DNA from: Duganella sp. sic0402
GTDB lineage: Bacteria > Pseudomonadota > Gammaproteobacteria > Burkholderiales > Burkholderiaceae_D
Assembly (NCBI RefSeq): GCF_019219065.1
Contig: NZ_JAHUWK010000001.1
Location: 186,001 to 250,000, forward strand
DNA: 64,000 nt
Reading direction: 5' to 3'
A program made the position numbers and the translations under genes. Below, piece by piece: positions 52,462 through 62,186 of this stretch. Within the stretch, counting starts at the first letter, position 1; each line of letters begins with the position of its first letter. The notes under the pieces are model-generated. The model did not search any database, was not told the origin of the DNA, and saw nothing but the letters and a program-made list of their open reading frames with translations.

Positions 52462-53325
52462 TCAATGCGAAATCTCCGGCGCATACATGGCCGACAGGTC
52501 GAACGCTGCGCCGTAACTGGCGTAGGCCGCAGCATCGGGCAGGGCTTCCGGCTCAGTGGTGATGACGCGTACGCCGTGCTGCTCCAACAGTTGAACAGCG
52601 GCGTCGGACGCGTGGGTGTCGGTGATCACCGCTGATACCCGGTTCAGGCCACACAAAATCAGACCGGCCTTGCGGGAGAACTTGGCGCTGTCGGCCAGCA
52701 CGATCAGTTGTTCCGCCTGGCTGATCAGCCGCTTCTCGGCCTGAATCAGCAACGGGTCGGCTTCCAGTAAACCCAGCAGCGACAGGCCGTACACGCCCAT
52801 GAAGATCTTGGCCGCGTAATGATGCTGGGTGATGTCGTTGTCGAAGGGGCTGAGGATGACGTTCTGCTCGCGATAGACCTTGCCGCCGGGTAGGATGATT
52901 TCGTTCTCGCTGGTGCTCAGCAGCCGCTCTGCCATCAGGAAGGAATTGGTCAGTATCTTGAGATGCTGATGCACCAGGAATTCGGCCATCATGAAGGTGG
53001 TGGTGCCGCCGTTGATGATGATGGTTTCCCCGTCGCTGCACATGCCGGCCGCGTAGCGCGCGATGCCGCGCTTGCGCTCCGCGTTGCACTGCATATTGTG
53101 CTGGAAGGTTTCGCTGGCGTGCGCCAGGCCGCGCACCTTGGGCTGCCGGCTGGCGGCGCCGCCGCGCGTGCGTGTCAGCAGATTGCGCTCGGCGAGCCAG
53201 CCGATATCGCGCCGTACGGTGGCGGGCGAGGCGCTCAGCCAGTCCACCAACTGTGGCACGGTCGCATTCTGATGCTCGGCCAGCAGCTTGAGCAAACGCT
53301 TGTGGCGCTTGTGCTTGATCATCAT
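52462..53325 (-). CDS. DeoR/GlpR-family regulator of the rhamnose cluster
   Basis: 287 residues. N-terminal DeoR helix-turn-helix (LLAEHQNATVPQLVDWLSAS, then PATVRRDIGWLAERNLLTRT), and the sugar-phosphate sensor domain with TIIINGGTTTFMMAEFL, ILTNSFLMAE, IILPGGKVYRE and VLADSAKFSRKAG. Such proteins are repressors released by phosphorylated sugars. It is divergent from the RhaD/RhaI genes across 250 bases and corresponds in position to rhizobial RhaR. AGGAG precedes the two adjacent ATG codons; the second (53322) has the better spacing. Confidence 0.92.
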   Translation of the reverse strand: MMIKHKRHKRLLKLLAEHQNATVPQLVDWLSASPATVRRDIGWLAERNLLTRTRGGAASRQPKVRGLAHASETFQHNMQCNAERKRGIARYAAGMCSDGETIIINGGTTTFMMAEFLVHQHLKILTNSFLMAERLLSTSENEIILPGGKVYREQNVILSPFDNDITQHHYAAKIFMGVYGLSLLGLLEADPLLIQAEKRLISQAEQLIVLADSAKFSRKAGLILCGLNRVSAVITDTHASDAAVQLLEQHGVRVITTEPEALPDAAAYASYGAAFDLSAMYAPEISH

Positions 53326-53410
53326 CGTCTCCTGTTATGCGCGCTGTCGCTTTGTTGTTTTTAAAGTATCCATTTCAAAATCGGGCGTCAATCATCCGGC
53401 GATCAACTCA

Positions 53411-53488
53411 CTGATTGTTTGATTTGTGCGCTGGCGGCGGCAATCACGCTTTTGATTATTTAACGCTTAATCATGATCTTGATTGTTC
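53411..53488. promoter_or_regulatory. Candidate DeoR operator repeats in the rhamnose intergenic region
   Basis: The motif TGATT(G/A)TT occurs at 53412, 53454 and 53480, with TTTGATTTG immediately after the first copy and AATCA in reverse at 53441 and 53469; AATCATGATCTTGATT is an imperfect inverted repeat. The spacing between the first two is 42 bases, four helical turns. DeoR proteins bind several TTTGA/TTTCA-like half-sites and can loop DNA, which fits this 250-base divergent region. Confidence 0.45.
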
Positions 53489-53577
53489 GCAGATTGACAC
53501 CCTGCGGCCCGCTGATTTCTACTGAATGCAGTTGCCAGTGACGGCAAAAAAGCATGTTCATACTATGGAGACGAGCA

Positions 53578-55677
53578 ATGAATGAAGCGAAGCAGAAGGA
53601 ACCGATCAGCTCTTTATGGGACGACGGCGTCGCTGCCAACATGAGTGAACCCGAGCTGCTGCTGTATCGTTCCAATCTGCTTGGATCGGACCTGCGTATC
53701 ACCAACTTCGGCGGCGGCAATACCTCGGCAAAAGTGATGATGGCCGATCCGCTCAGCGGCAAGCAGGTCGAGGTGCTGTGGGTGAAGGGTTCGGGCGGCG
53801 ACCTGGGCAGCATCAAGCTGGATGGCTTTTCGACGCTGTACATGGACAAGCTGCACGCGCTAAAAAACCGCTATCGCGGCTTGCAGCACGAAGATGAAAT
53901 GGTGGGTTATCTGCCGCATTGCACCTTCAACCTGAATCCGCGCGCGGCCAGTATCGACACGCCGCTGCATGCCTACATCGCGCGCAAGCACGTCGACCAC
54001 ATGCATCCCGATTCGGTCATTGCGATTGCCGCTTGTGCCAACAGCAAGGAACTGACGCAGAAGATTTTCGAAGGTGAACTGGGCTGGCTGCCATGGCAGC
54101 GTCCAGGCTACGACCTGGGCCTGAAGCTGGAAGAGGTATCGAAGCAGAATCCGCAGCTGAAAGGCATTATCCTTGAAGGCCATGGCCTGTTCACCTGGGG
54201 CGATACCGCCAAGTCCTGCTACGAAACCACGCTGGCCATCATCAAGCGCGCTGGCGATTGGCTGGACACCAATGTCGCGCAGCCGTCGTTTGGCGGTGCT
54301 GCCGTTCAGCCCTTGCCAGCGCAGGAACGCGCCGCTTTCGCCGCGCGCCTGATGCCCATCCTGCGCGGAAAAATCAGCCAGGGCGAGTACAAACTGGGCC
54401 ACTTCGACGACCAGGAGGCGGTGCTGGAATTTGTCGGCAGCCGCGATCTGAGGCCGTTGGCGGCGCTGGGCACGTCCTGCCCGGACCACTTCCTGCGCAC
54501 CAAGATACGGCCGTTTGTGGTGGACTTCGATCCGGCTGCACCGGATTTCGACAAGCTGGTAGCCGGTCTGGATGATGCGCTGGCAGCTTACCGCGCGGAC
54601 TACAAAGCCTACTACGACCGCTGCAAGCGCGATAACAGCCCGGCCGTGCGCGACGCCAATCCGATCATCTATTTGATCCCCGGAGTCGGCATGCTCTCCT
54701 TCGCCAAGGACAAGGCCACGGCACGTATCGCCGGCGAGTTCTACGTGAACGCCATCAACGTTATGCGCGGCGCAAATGGCGTGGATAAATACGTCGGACT
54801 ACCGGAGCAGGAGGCTTTCGATATCGAATACTGGCTGCTGGAAGAAGCCAAGCTGCAACGCATGCCGAAACCGAAATCACTGGCCGGCCGTATCGCGTTG
54901 GTGACCGGCGGCGCAGGCGGCATCGGCCAGGCGGTGGCGAAGCAGCTGCTGAGCGAAGGCGCTTGCGTGCTGCTGACCGATATCGATGCCGGGGCATTGG
55001 CGCAGGCGCAAAAGGACTTGGTCAAGGTGGCCGGCAAGGACAGCGTGGCCAGCGTGGTGGCGAATATCACCGGCGAAGACGCGGTGGAAGATATTCTCAA
55101 AGCGGCCGCACTGAACTTCGGCGGCGTTGACCTGCTGATCTCCAACGCCGGCATCGCCTCGTCGGCCCCGTTGGAGGACACTACGCTGGAGGTGTGGAAC
55201 CGTAATCAGGACATTCTGGTCAAAGGCTACTTCCTGGTCAGCCGCGCCGCTTTCCGCATCATGAAGCAGCAGAGGCTGGGCGGATCGATGGTGTTCGTCG
55301 CCAGCAAAAATGGCCTGGTGGCGTCGGCTGGCGCGTCGGCGTACTGCACTGCCAAGGCAGCGGAAATTCATCTGGCCCGCTGCATCGCGCTGGAAGGCGC
55401 GGCGCACGGCATCCGCGTCAACGTCGTCAATCCGGATGCGGTGATACGCGGCTCGCGCATCTGGGACGGCAAGTGGAAAGAAGAGCGCGCACAGTCGAAC
55501 AAGATCGGCGCCGATGATGTGGAAGAATTCTACCGCCAGCGCAGCATGCTGAAGCTGAGTGTGCTGCCGGAGGATATCGCGGAAGCCGTGTATTTCCTGG
55601 CATCCGACAAAGCCGGCAAGAGTACAGGTAACATCATCAATGTGGATGCCGGTAACGCCGCAGCGTTCACACGATAA
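53578..55677 (+). CDS. rhaD: Bifunctional rhamnulose-1-phosphate aldolase / lactaldehyde dehydrogenase
   Basis: 699 residues. N-terminal class II aldolase (about 15-400) with FGGGNTSAK, zinc ligands His141 and His143 in HVDHMHPD, and EGHGLFTWG. C-terminal short-chain dehydrogenase (about 436-699) with nucleotide loop VTGGAGGIGQAV (from 442), SNAGIASSA, and YCTAK with Tyr589 and Lys593. It splits rhamnulose-1-phosphate to DHAP and L-lactaldehyde and oxidises the latter to lactate, the pathway first seen in rhizobia and Bacillus. Start chosen at 53578 after GGAG. First gene of the cluster. Confidence 0.94.
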   Translation: MNEAKQKEPISSLWDDGVAANMSEPELLLYRSNLLGSDLRITNFGGGNTSAKVMMADPLSGKQVEVLWVKGSGGDLGSIKLDGFSTLYMDKLHALKNRYRGLQHEDEMVGYLPHCTFNLNPRAASIDTPLHAYIARKHVDHMHPDSVIAIAACANSKELTQKIFEGELGWLPWQRPGYDLGLKLEEVSKQNPQLKGIILEGHGLFTWGDTAKSCYETTLAIIKRAGDWLDTNVAQPSFGGAAVQPLPAQERAAFAARLMPILRGKISQGEYKLGHFDDQEAVLEFVGSRDLRPLAALGTSCPDHFLRTKIRPFVVDFDPAAPDFDKLVAGLDDALAAYRADYKAYYDRCKRDNSPAVRDANPIIYLIPGVGMLSFAKDKATARIAGEFYVNAINVMRGANGVDKYVGLPEQEAFDIEYWLLEEAKLQRMPKPKSLAGRIALVTGGAGGIGQAVAKQLLSEGACVLLTDIDAGALAQAQKDLVKVAGKDSVASVVANITGEDAVEDILKAAALNFGGVDLLISNAGIASSAPLEDTTLEVWNRNQDILVKGYFLVSRAAFRIMKQQRLGGSMVFVASKNGLVASAGASAYCTAKAAEIHLARCIALEGAAHGIRVNVVNPDAVIRGSRIWDGKWKEERAQSNKIGADDVEEFYRQRSMLKLSVLPEDIAEAVYFLASDKAGKSTGNIINVDAGNAAAFTR

Positions 55678-55700
55678 TAAAAATAAGGAGGAGACAAACA

Positions 55701-56996
55701 ATGGGGATGCTCATTGAGCAGAATTTGCTGGAACAGCATAACGCCGGCCTGCTGGCCGGCCTGAATGCGGATTACGCGGCGCTGGCAGGCATGCTGTCGC
55801 GGCGTGGCGTCGATATCGAAACACTGACCGCGCACGCGCAGGTATTTTCAGTGGCCTTGCCCAGCTGGGGCGCGGGCACTGGCGGCACGCGCTTTGCACG
55901 CTTTCCGGGCAAGGGAGAGCCGCGCAATGTGTTTGAAAAGCTGGACGACTGCGCGGTCATCCATCAACTGACGCGTGCTACGCCGGGTGTTTCGCTGCAC
56001 TTCCCATGGGACAAAATCAGCGATACTGCCGCGCTGCGCGAAACTGCCCACAGCTATGGCCTGTACTTCGATCTGGTCAACTCCAACACCTTCCAGGACC
56101 AGGCAGGGCAGGAACACAGCTATAAATACGGCAGCCTGACCGCCGTCAGCGCCGCCGCGCGCGCGCAGGCAGTCGAGCACAATATCGACTGCATCGAGCT
56201 TGGCCGGGCGCTCGGTTCGCAGGGCCTGACGGTATGGATAGGCGACGGCGCCAACTTCCCTGGCCAGAACAACCTGCGCGCATCGCTGGAGCGTTACCTC
56301 GACAGCATGCGTTCCATCTATGCGGCACTGCCGGCGGACTGGCAGGTCTACATCGAGCACAAGCTGTTTGAACCGGCCTTCTACGCCACCACCATCGCGG
56401 ACTGGGGTACCAGTTTCGCTTGCGCACAGCAATTGGGACCGAAAGCCAAGTGCCTGGTCGATCTGGGCCACCACGCGCCCAATACCAATATCGAGATGAT
56501 CGTCGCGCGGCTTGCGCAGTTCGGCAAGCTGGGCGGCTTCCACTTCAACGACAGCAAGTACGGCGACGACGATCTGGATTCCGGCTCGATCAATCCGTTC
56601 CAGCTGTTCCTGGTATTTAACGAGCTGGCCGACGCCGCTGCGCGCGAAGGCGCTTCGTTCAAGACGGCCAATATGCTGGACCAGTCGCACAATGTGACAG
56701 ATCCGATTGAGAGCCTGATGAGCAGCGCGGTGGAAGTGCAGCGCGCCTATGTCCAGGCGGCGCTGGTGGACCGCGTTGCGTTGCGTGGCTTCCAGGAGTC
56801 GAACGATGCGCTACAGGCTGCGCAGACCTTGAAGCACGCGTTCCGCACCGATGTCAGTCCCATCCTCGCCATGGCGCGCTGGCGCTCTGGCGGCGCTATC
56901 GATCCGGTGGCGGCGTACCGCCACGCCGGCTATCGCGCCAAAGTGGCGCAAGCGCGTCCGGCCAAGGCTGGCGCCAGCAGCAGCGGCATCGTTTAA
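55701..56996 (+). CDS. rhaI: L-rhamnose isomerase (RhaI type)
   Basis: 431 residues of the xylose-isomerase-like TIM-barrel RhaI family. Characteristic parts: LPSWGAGTGGTRFARFPG, SLHFPWDKISD, VWIGDGANFPGQNN, VYIEHKLFEPAFY (metal Glu), CLVDLGHHAPNTNIE, and GGFHFNDSKYGDDDLDSGS with metal His and Asp. It interconverts L-rhamnose and L-rhamnulose. A GGAGGAG ribosome site lies upstream, 24 bases after the aldolase stop. Rhamnulokinase, needed between this step and the aldolase, is not within the window. Confidence 0.94.
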   Translation: MGMLIEQNLLEQHNAGLLAGLNADYAALAGMLSRRGVDIETLTAHAQVFSVALPSWGAGTGGTRFARFPGKGEPRNVFEKLDDCAVIHQLTRATPGVSLHFPWDKISDTAALRETAHSYGLYFDLVNSNTFQDQAGQEHSYKYGSLTAVSAAARAQAVEHNIDCIELGRALGSQGLTVWIGDGANFPGQNNLRASLERYLDSMRSIYAALPADWQVYIEHKLFEPAFYATTIADWGTSFACAQQLGPKAKCLVDLGHHAPNTNIEMIVARLAQFGKLGGFHFNDSKYGDDDLDSGSINPFQLFLVFNELADAAAREGASFKTANMLDQSHNVTDPIESLMSSAVEVQRAYVQAALVDRVALRGFQESNDALQAAQTLKHAFRTDVSPILAMARWRSGGAIDPVAAYRHAGYRAKVAQARPAKAGASSSGIV

Positions 56997-57015
56997 TCAG
57001 GTCGGAGGGCGATAC

Positions 57016-59457
57016 TTGGACATCACGACGCGACGTAATTTCTTGCAGTATTCGGCCATGCTGGGCGCTGGCCTGACGGTGCCCGGCCTGTCGGCGGCGC
57101 AGACAAAGGCGGCCTCCGGCCGCAGCAGCCAGCTATTCAACTTCGACTGGAAGTTCCATCATGGCGACCAGCAGGAGGCCAGCACTCCCGGCTTCGATGA
57201 CAGCGGCTGGCGCAAACTGGACCTGCCGCATGACTTCCAGATCGAGCAGCCGTGGGACCAGTCAGCTGGGCCGGCGCGCGGATTCAAGGCCATGGGCACG
57301 GGCTGGTATCGCAAGTCCTTCAAGGCCGATGCGGCGTGGAAGGGCAAGAAGGTACTGCTGGATTTTGAAGGGCTGATGCTCTATGGCGATGTGTGGCTGA
57401 ACGGCCAGAAGGTGGCGGACATCGACTACGGCTATCTGGGCGTGGAAGTGGATGTGTCCAGGGCGCTGAATTACGGCGGCGATAATCTGGTGGCGGTGCG
57501 CGCCAGCACCGGCCGCACCAACCAGTCGCGCTGGTACACCGGCGGCGGCTTGTTTCGCGACGTGCATCTGCTGGTAAGGGAACCTGTGTCGGTCACGCGC
57601 AACGGCGTATACATCACCACGCCATCGGTATCAGAGCAGGAGGCCGAGGTAGCAATCCAGGTGGAGCTGGACGGCATCTCGAAGCAAAGCCTGGACGTGG
57701 TGGTCCGCGCCACCATTCAGGGACCGGACGGCAGCCAGCTGGCGCGGACCACCACGCCTGCGCCGCAAGGCATACGGCTGGCGACGGTGAATGTGCCATT
57801 GCAAGCCGTACGCCTGGCCAAACCCAAGCTATGGTCGTGCGAAACGCCGCTACTGTACACGGTGGATATCGCCGTGTTGCGCGATGGGCAATTGGTCGAT
57901 CAGGTCAGCGAACAATTCGGCATCCGCACCATTGAGTTCTCGCAGGAGGCGGGCTTCAAGCTGAATGGCAAAAAGGTCTTCCTGCAAGGGATCTCGAATC
58001 ACCACGATCTGGGCGCCTTGGGCGCCGCAGTGTATGACCGCGCCATCGAACGGATGTTTATCGCGCTGAAGGCGTTTGGCTTCAACCATGTACGCACTTC
58101 GCACAATCCGTATTCGAAGTCCTTCATGCGGCTGGCAGACAAGCACGGCATCCTGATCGTCGACGAGCTGGCCGATAAGTGGAGCGAGGACGAATCCTGG
58201 CCGGGGCAGAAACCGTTCTCGCAGCTTTGGTACAAGATCCTGCCGGAGTGGATCAGGCGTGACCGCAATCACCCGTCGATTATCCTCTGGAGCCTGGGGA
58301 ACGAGTTGCAGATGCGCGAGGATTTTGGCGGCTTCCCTACTGGCGACTGGGGCGTGACCACCTATAAGATCATGGATACGCTGGTGAAGCGCTTCGACAA
58401 CACGCGCAAGACCACGGTTGCCATGTTCCCCGCGCGCGCCAATGGCACCATGCGTGGATCGCCGGATTTCTTTGTCAAGGTGATTCCGCCGGAGCTGTCG
58501 CTGGTGACCGAGGTGGCCAGCTTCAATTACCAGTATCCGGCCTATCCGGCTTACCTGCAATACGCGCCGCACCTGATTATCTATCAGAGCGAAGCGGCCA
58601 CTTCCACGTTGACTGGTGCTTTCTACGGCATGGACAAGGACAAGATGGTTGGCCTGGCCTATTGGGGCGCTGTGGAGTATTGGGGCGAGTCGCACGGCTG
58701 GCCGAGGAAGGGCTGGGCCTTCTCTTACTTCAATCATACGATGGAACCGTATCCGCAAGCCTATCTGGTCAAGGCCGCGTTCAGCGATGAACCGCTGGTG
58801 CGTATCGGCGTGGTCGATGGCGCCGGTGAACTGGTGGAGTGGAACGATGTGCAAGTGGGTAAAGCGCCGGTGTCCTCGCACTGGAACTGGCCGGAGGGCA
58901 GCCAGCAAAGCCTGTTCACTTATACCAATGCAGATGAGGTGGAGCTGCTGGTGAATGGTAAATCGGTTGGCGTGAAGCCGAATCCGCGCAACGATCCGCT
59001 TAGCCGCAATATCATTTACTGGAAGTCGGTTGCGTATGGAAGCGGCGGGACCGTCACCGCCGTTGCGCGCAACAAGGGCAAGGAAGTGGCGCGCCATGCA
59101 CTGCAAACGGTCGGCAAGGCGGTCGCGCTGAAGATCGAGGCCGAATCAGCTGACTGGCGTGCGGGTGGCATGGACCTGCAATACCTGAAGATCCGCGCTG
59201 TGGATCGGCAGGGCAGGTTTGTGCCGGTGGCGCAGGATGAGATTGTGGTTGATGTCAGTGGCGCGGCGCAACTGCTAACGTTGGACAACGGCGACCATTC
59301 GACCAACGAGGTGTTTACCGTCAAGCGCGTCAAGCTGCACAATGGCTTTGCCCAGGCGATCTTGCGGTCCGGACGAGCGCCTGGCGTGGTGAATGTCAAG
59401 GTGTCGGCAGCCGGATTAACCGTTGCGGCCAAGGCGTTGAAGACTGTCAGCGTATGA
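57016..59457 (+). CDS. Tat-exported GH2 glycoside hydrolase (beta-galactosidase type)
   Basis: 813 residues from a TTG at 57016, six bases after GGAGGG; it begins MDITTRRNFLQYSAMLGAGL, a Tat signal. GH2 domains follow: sugar-binding (WRKLDLPHDFQIEQPWD, WYRKSFKADAAWKGKK), Ig-like, and TIM barrel with HNP in RTSHNPYSKSF, acid/base Glu430 in LWSLGNELQ and a later EVASFNY nucleophile region. The C-terminal 200 residues include DUF4982-like and an Ig-type domain. In this cluster a beta-galactosidase would trim galactan side chains of rhamnogalacturonan. The longer upstream frame overlaps rhaI and was discarded. Confidence 0.9.
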   Translation: MDITTRRNFLQYSAMLGAGLTVPGLSAAQTKAASGRSSQLFNFDWKFHHGDQQEASTPGFDDSGWRKLDLPHDFQIEQPWDQSAGPARGFKAMGTGWYRKSFKADAAWKGKKVLLDFEGLMLYGDVWLNGQKVADIDYGYLGVEVDVSRALNYGGDNLVAVRASTGRTNQSRWYTGGGLFRDVHLLVREPVSVTRNGVYITTPSVSEQEAEVAIQVELDGISKQSLDVVVRATIQGPDGSQLARTTTPAPQGIRLATVNVPLQAVRLAKPKLWSCETPLLYTVDIAVLRDGQLVDQVSEQFGIRTIEFSQEAGFKLNGKKVFLQGISNHHDLGALGAAVYDRAIERMFIALKAFGFNHVRTSHNPYSKSFMRLADKHGILIVDELADKWSEDESWPGQKPFSQLWYKILPEWIRRDRNHPSIILWSLGNELQMREDFGGFPTGDWGVTTYKIMDTLVKRFDNTRKTTVAMFPARANGTMRGSPDFFVKVIPPELSLVTEVASFNYQYPAYPAYLQYAPHLIIYQSEAATSTLTGAFYGMDKDKMVGLAYWGAVEYWGESHGWPRKGWAFSYFNHTMEPYPQAYLVKAAFSDEPLVRIGVVDGAGELVEWNDVQVGKAPVSSHWNWPEGSQQSLFTYTNADEVELLVNGKSVGVKPNPRNDPLSRNIIYWKSVAYGSGGTVTAVARNKGKEVARHALQTVGKAVALKIEAESADWRAGGMDLQYLKIRAVDRQGRFVPVAQDEIVVDVSGAAQLLTLDNGDHSTNEVFTVKRVKLHNGFAQAILRSGRAPGVVNVKVSAAGLTVAAKALKTVSV

Positions 59458-62186
59458 GGGCGCGCCTTCTATGCCTGTTGATTTGCGCGGTGGCGTACGC
59501 GCAAGCGGAGTCTGGCGATATCGCCGGGGACGCGCACCGTTATTCAACGGTGGCGGAAGTGAGGCGTCACCTGGCGTCGCCGCCGGACGATGCGCGGCCG
59601 ATGGTGCGTTGGTGGTGGTTCGGTCCCGCCGTGGTCAAGCCGCAGCTGGAGCGCGAGATGCTGGCCATGAAGCAGGGTGGTTTTGGCGGCTTTGAAATTC
59701 AGCCGGTGTATCCGATGGAGCTGGATGATCCGGCGCGCGGTATCCGCAACCTACCTTATCTGTCGGCTGATTTTCTCGATGCTGTCAGCTTCGTCAACCA
59801 GAAAGCCCGTGCAAACAAGCTGCGCGTCGATATGACCCTGGCCAGCGGCTGGCCATATGGCGGTCCACACGTTCCTGTGACGGAGGCAGCCTCGCGGATG
59901 CGGGTGGCGCCGGTGACCTTGCCAGCGGGAGCGGATTCGGTGGCGCTGCCGTCGATCGGCAGTGGCGAAAAACTGGTGGCGACGTTTGTTGGCGTCGGCG
60001 ACGCCAAGCAGTTTGACGCCGCCCGGCTGACGCTGACCGAGGGCCGGGCGCGCATCACTCCGGCAGCGGGTGAGCGGGTGGTGGTGTTTTACATCGCCAG
60101 CCGCACCGGTCAGCAGGTCAAGCGTGCCGCGCTGGGGGCGGAAGGCTTTGTGCTGGATCATCTGAACCGTCAGGCCATCGAACATCATTTGCGCGACGTG
60201 GCGGAGCCATTGTTGAAAGCCTTTGGCGATCAGCCGCCTTATGCGGTGTTTTCGGATAGTTTGGAGGTGTACGGCACTGATTGGACCGACGACTTCCTGG
60301 CCGAGTTCCAGCGGCGGCGCGGCTATGATCTGAGGCCGCACCTGCCGGTGGTGTACAGCGGAGAGGGGCCGGATGCCGGTGCGCTGCGGCGCGACTGGGC
60401 CTTGACGCAGACGGAGTTGGTCAACGAGCGTTACCTGGCGCCGGTGAACGACTGGGCCAGCAAGCACGGCACACGATTCCGTTCTCAGACCTACGGCGAG
60501 CCGGCAGTATCGCTGTCCAGCAACCGGCTGGTGGCGTTGCCGGAAGGCGAGGGACCGCAGTTCCGTGAATTCTCCTTTACGCGGCTGGCGACATCTGCCG
60601 GGCATCTGTATGGGCGTAACGTCATTTCTGCTGAAACCTGGACCTGGCTCAATTCGCCGGCTTTCAGCGCCACGCCGCTGGACATGAAGGTGGAAGCTGA
60701 CCGCATGCTGCTGCAGGGCGTGAACCTGTTTATCGGCCACGGTTGGCCCTACTCGCCTCCGGGCGCGCAGGAACCAGGCTATGCGTTTTACGCGGCGGCG
60801 GTGTTCAATCATCACCAGCCGTGGTGGAGCGTGATGCCGGATGTGAACGCTTATCTGCAACGTGCCAGCTATCTGTTGCGCCAGGGCGAGCCGGCCAACC
60901 AGGTGGCGCTGCTGCTGCCGAACGATGATGTGTATGCAGAGTCCCGGCCTGGTAAGGTGTCGTTATCGGCCGAGATGCACAAGCATGTTACGCCGGTCGT
61001 GATGACGCAGATACTCGATGCTGGGCACAATGTCGACTTTCTGGACGATGAAGCACTGCGCGATAGCGGCAAGCGTTATCCCTTGATTGTGCTGCCGCAT
61101 GCGACGCGCATGCCTGTCGATACCTTGCAACGGCTGATCGCGCATGTTCAGGCTGGCGGCAAGCTGATTGCGGTTGGTGCTAAGCCATCGCTGGCGCCGG
61201 GGTATCTGGATGCCGCGTCGCAGAGCCAGCGCGTACGGCAGTTGAGCGCGCAATTATTCGCGATGCCAGGCGTGCAGCTGGTGGCGGACGAGACGGCGCT
61301 GGGTGCGGCGGTCGGCAAGGCCATCGTGCCAGACTTTCGGGTGGCGACGGGTGCGGCGGCGATAGGTTTCATACGCCGCAGGCTGCGAGATGGCGATATC
61401 TACTTCATCGCCAACACCAGCAACCGCGAAGTGCGCACCACCGCGACTGTGTCGTCCCGCCGCGCGCATGCAGCATGGTGGAATCCGCACGACGGCTCGG
61501 TCGCCAAGGCCACTGTGGCCCCAACGCTGCAACTGTTGCTGGCGCCTTACGAGTCTCGCGTACTGGTGCTATCTGACAGCTCAGCCGCCACCGCCGCAAT
61601 GGCCACAGGCGGCGCCGGGCGCGCGGTTCTGCTGGCGGAACTGGACAATGATTGGCAGCTCAGTTTTCCCGGCGCGGCCGGCGCGCTGGCGCAGCCGCGC
61701 CGGCTACGCAGCCTGTCGTCGTGGGCCGACGATCCGTCCATGCGTTATTACTCAGGCATCGGCAGCTACACGAAAGAGATCACGCTGGACGCCACGCAGT
61801 TGGGAGAGGGCCGCATTACGCTGGACTTCGGCGTTGGCACGCCGCTGGAGAGCACGCCCAAGGTTCCAGCGGGGATGCGCGCCATGCTGGATAGCCCGAT
61901 CCGTGAGGCGGCGCTGGTCTTCATTAATGGCCAACGGGCCGGGGCGGTCTGGCATCCGCCTTACCAGATCGAAGTCGGCAAGCTACTCAAGCCTGGTGTC
62001 AACCAGATCGAAGTCCAGGTAGCCAATTTATCGATCAACCTGCTGGCAGGCCAGGAACGGCCCGACTACCGGCTGCTGACGGCGCGTTACGGCCAGCGCT
62101 TTGTTCCACAAGATACGCACCTGATCACGCCACGTCCATCCGGCATGCTCGGCCCGGTGCGTCTGCTCTCGGAGATCCAACCATGA
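59454..62186 (+). CDS. GH106-type alpha-L-rhamnosidase
   Basis: 910 residues with signal peptide MRARLLCLLICAVAYAQA. The N-terminal GH106 pattern is clear: MVRWWWFGPAVVKPQLEREM, KQGGFGGFEIQPVYP, and MTLASGWPYGGPHVP. Later parts include YAVFSDSLEVYGTDWTDDFL, FIGHGWPYSPPGAQEPGY and a C-terminal beta-sandwich (VFINGQRAGAVWHPPYQIEV). Members release L-rhamnose from rhamnogalacturonan side chains or backbone ends. Start and previous stop overlap (ATGA), and its stop overlaps the next start, so translation is coupled through the operon. Confidence 0.9.
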   Translation: MRARLLCLLICAVAYAQAESGDIAGDAHRYSTVAEVRRHLASPPDDARPMVRWWWFGPAVVKPQLEREMLAMKQGGFGGFEIQPVYPMELDDPARGIRNLPYLSADFLDAVSFVNQKARANKLRVDMTLASGWPYGGPHVPVTEAASRMRVAPVTLPAGADSVALPSIGSGEKLVATFVGVGDAKQFDAARLTLTEGRARITPAAGERVVVFYIASRTGQQVKRAALGAEGFVLDHLNRQAIEHHLRDVAEPLLKAFGDQPPYAVFSDSLEVYGTDWTDDFLAEFQRRRGYDLRPHLPVVYSGEGPDAGALRRDWALTQTELVNERYLAPVNDWASKHGTRFRSQTYGEPAVSLSSNRLVALPEGEGPQFREFSFTRLATSAGHLYGRNVISAETWTWLNSPAFSATPLDMKVEADRMLLQGVNLFIGHGWPYSPPGAQEPGYAFYAAAVFNHHQPWWSVMPDVNAYLQRASYLLRQGEPANQVALLLPNDDVYAESRPGKVSLSAEMHKHVTPVVMTQILDAGHNVDFLDDEALRDSGKRYPLIVLPHATRMPVDTLQRLIAHVQAGGKLIAVGAKPSLAPGYLDAASQSQRVRQLSAQLFAMPGVQLVADETALGAAVGKAIVPDFRVATGAAAIGFIRRRLRDGDIYFIANTSNREVRTTATVSSRRAHAAWWNPHDGSVAKATVAPTLQLLLAPYESRVLVLSDSSAATAAMATGGAGRAVLLAELDNDWQLSFPGAAGALAQPRRLRSLSSWADDPSMRYYSGIGSYTKEITLDATQLGEGRITLDFGVGTPLESTPKVPAGMRAMLDSPIREAALVFINGQRAGAVWHPPYQIEVGKLLKPGVNQIEVQVANLSINLLAGQERPDYRLLTARYGQRFVPQDTHLITPRPSGMLGPVRLLSEIQP

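Noticed and set aside
56851-57015. An in-frame extension of the GH2 gene into the end of rhaI.
   Set aside because: The extension is an out-of-frame reading of rhaI; the TTG at 57016 has a well-placed GGAGGG and opens a Tat signal.
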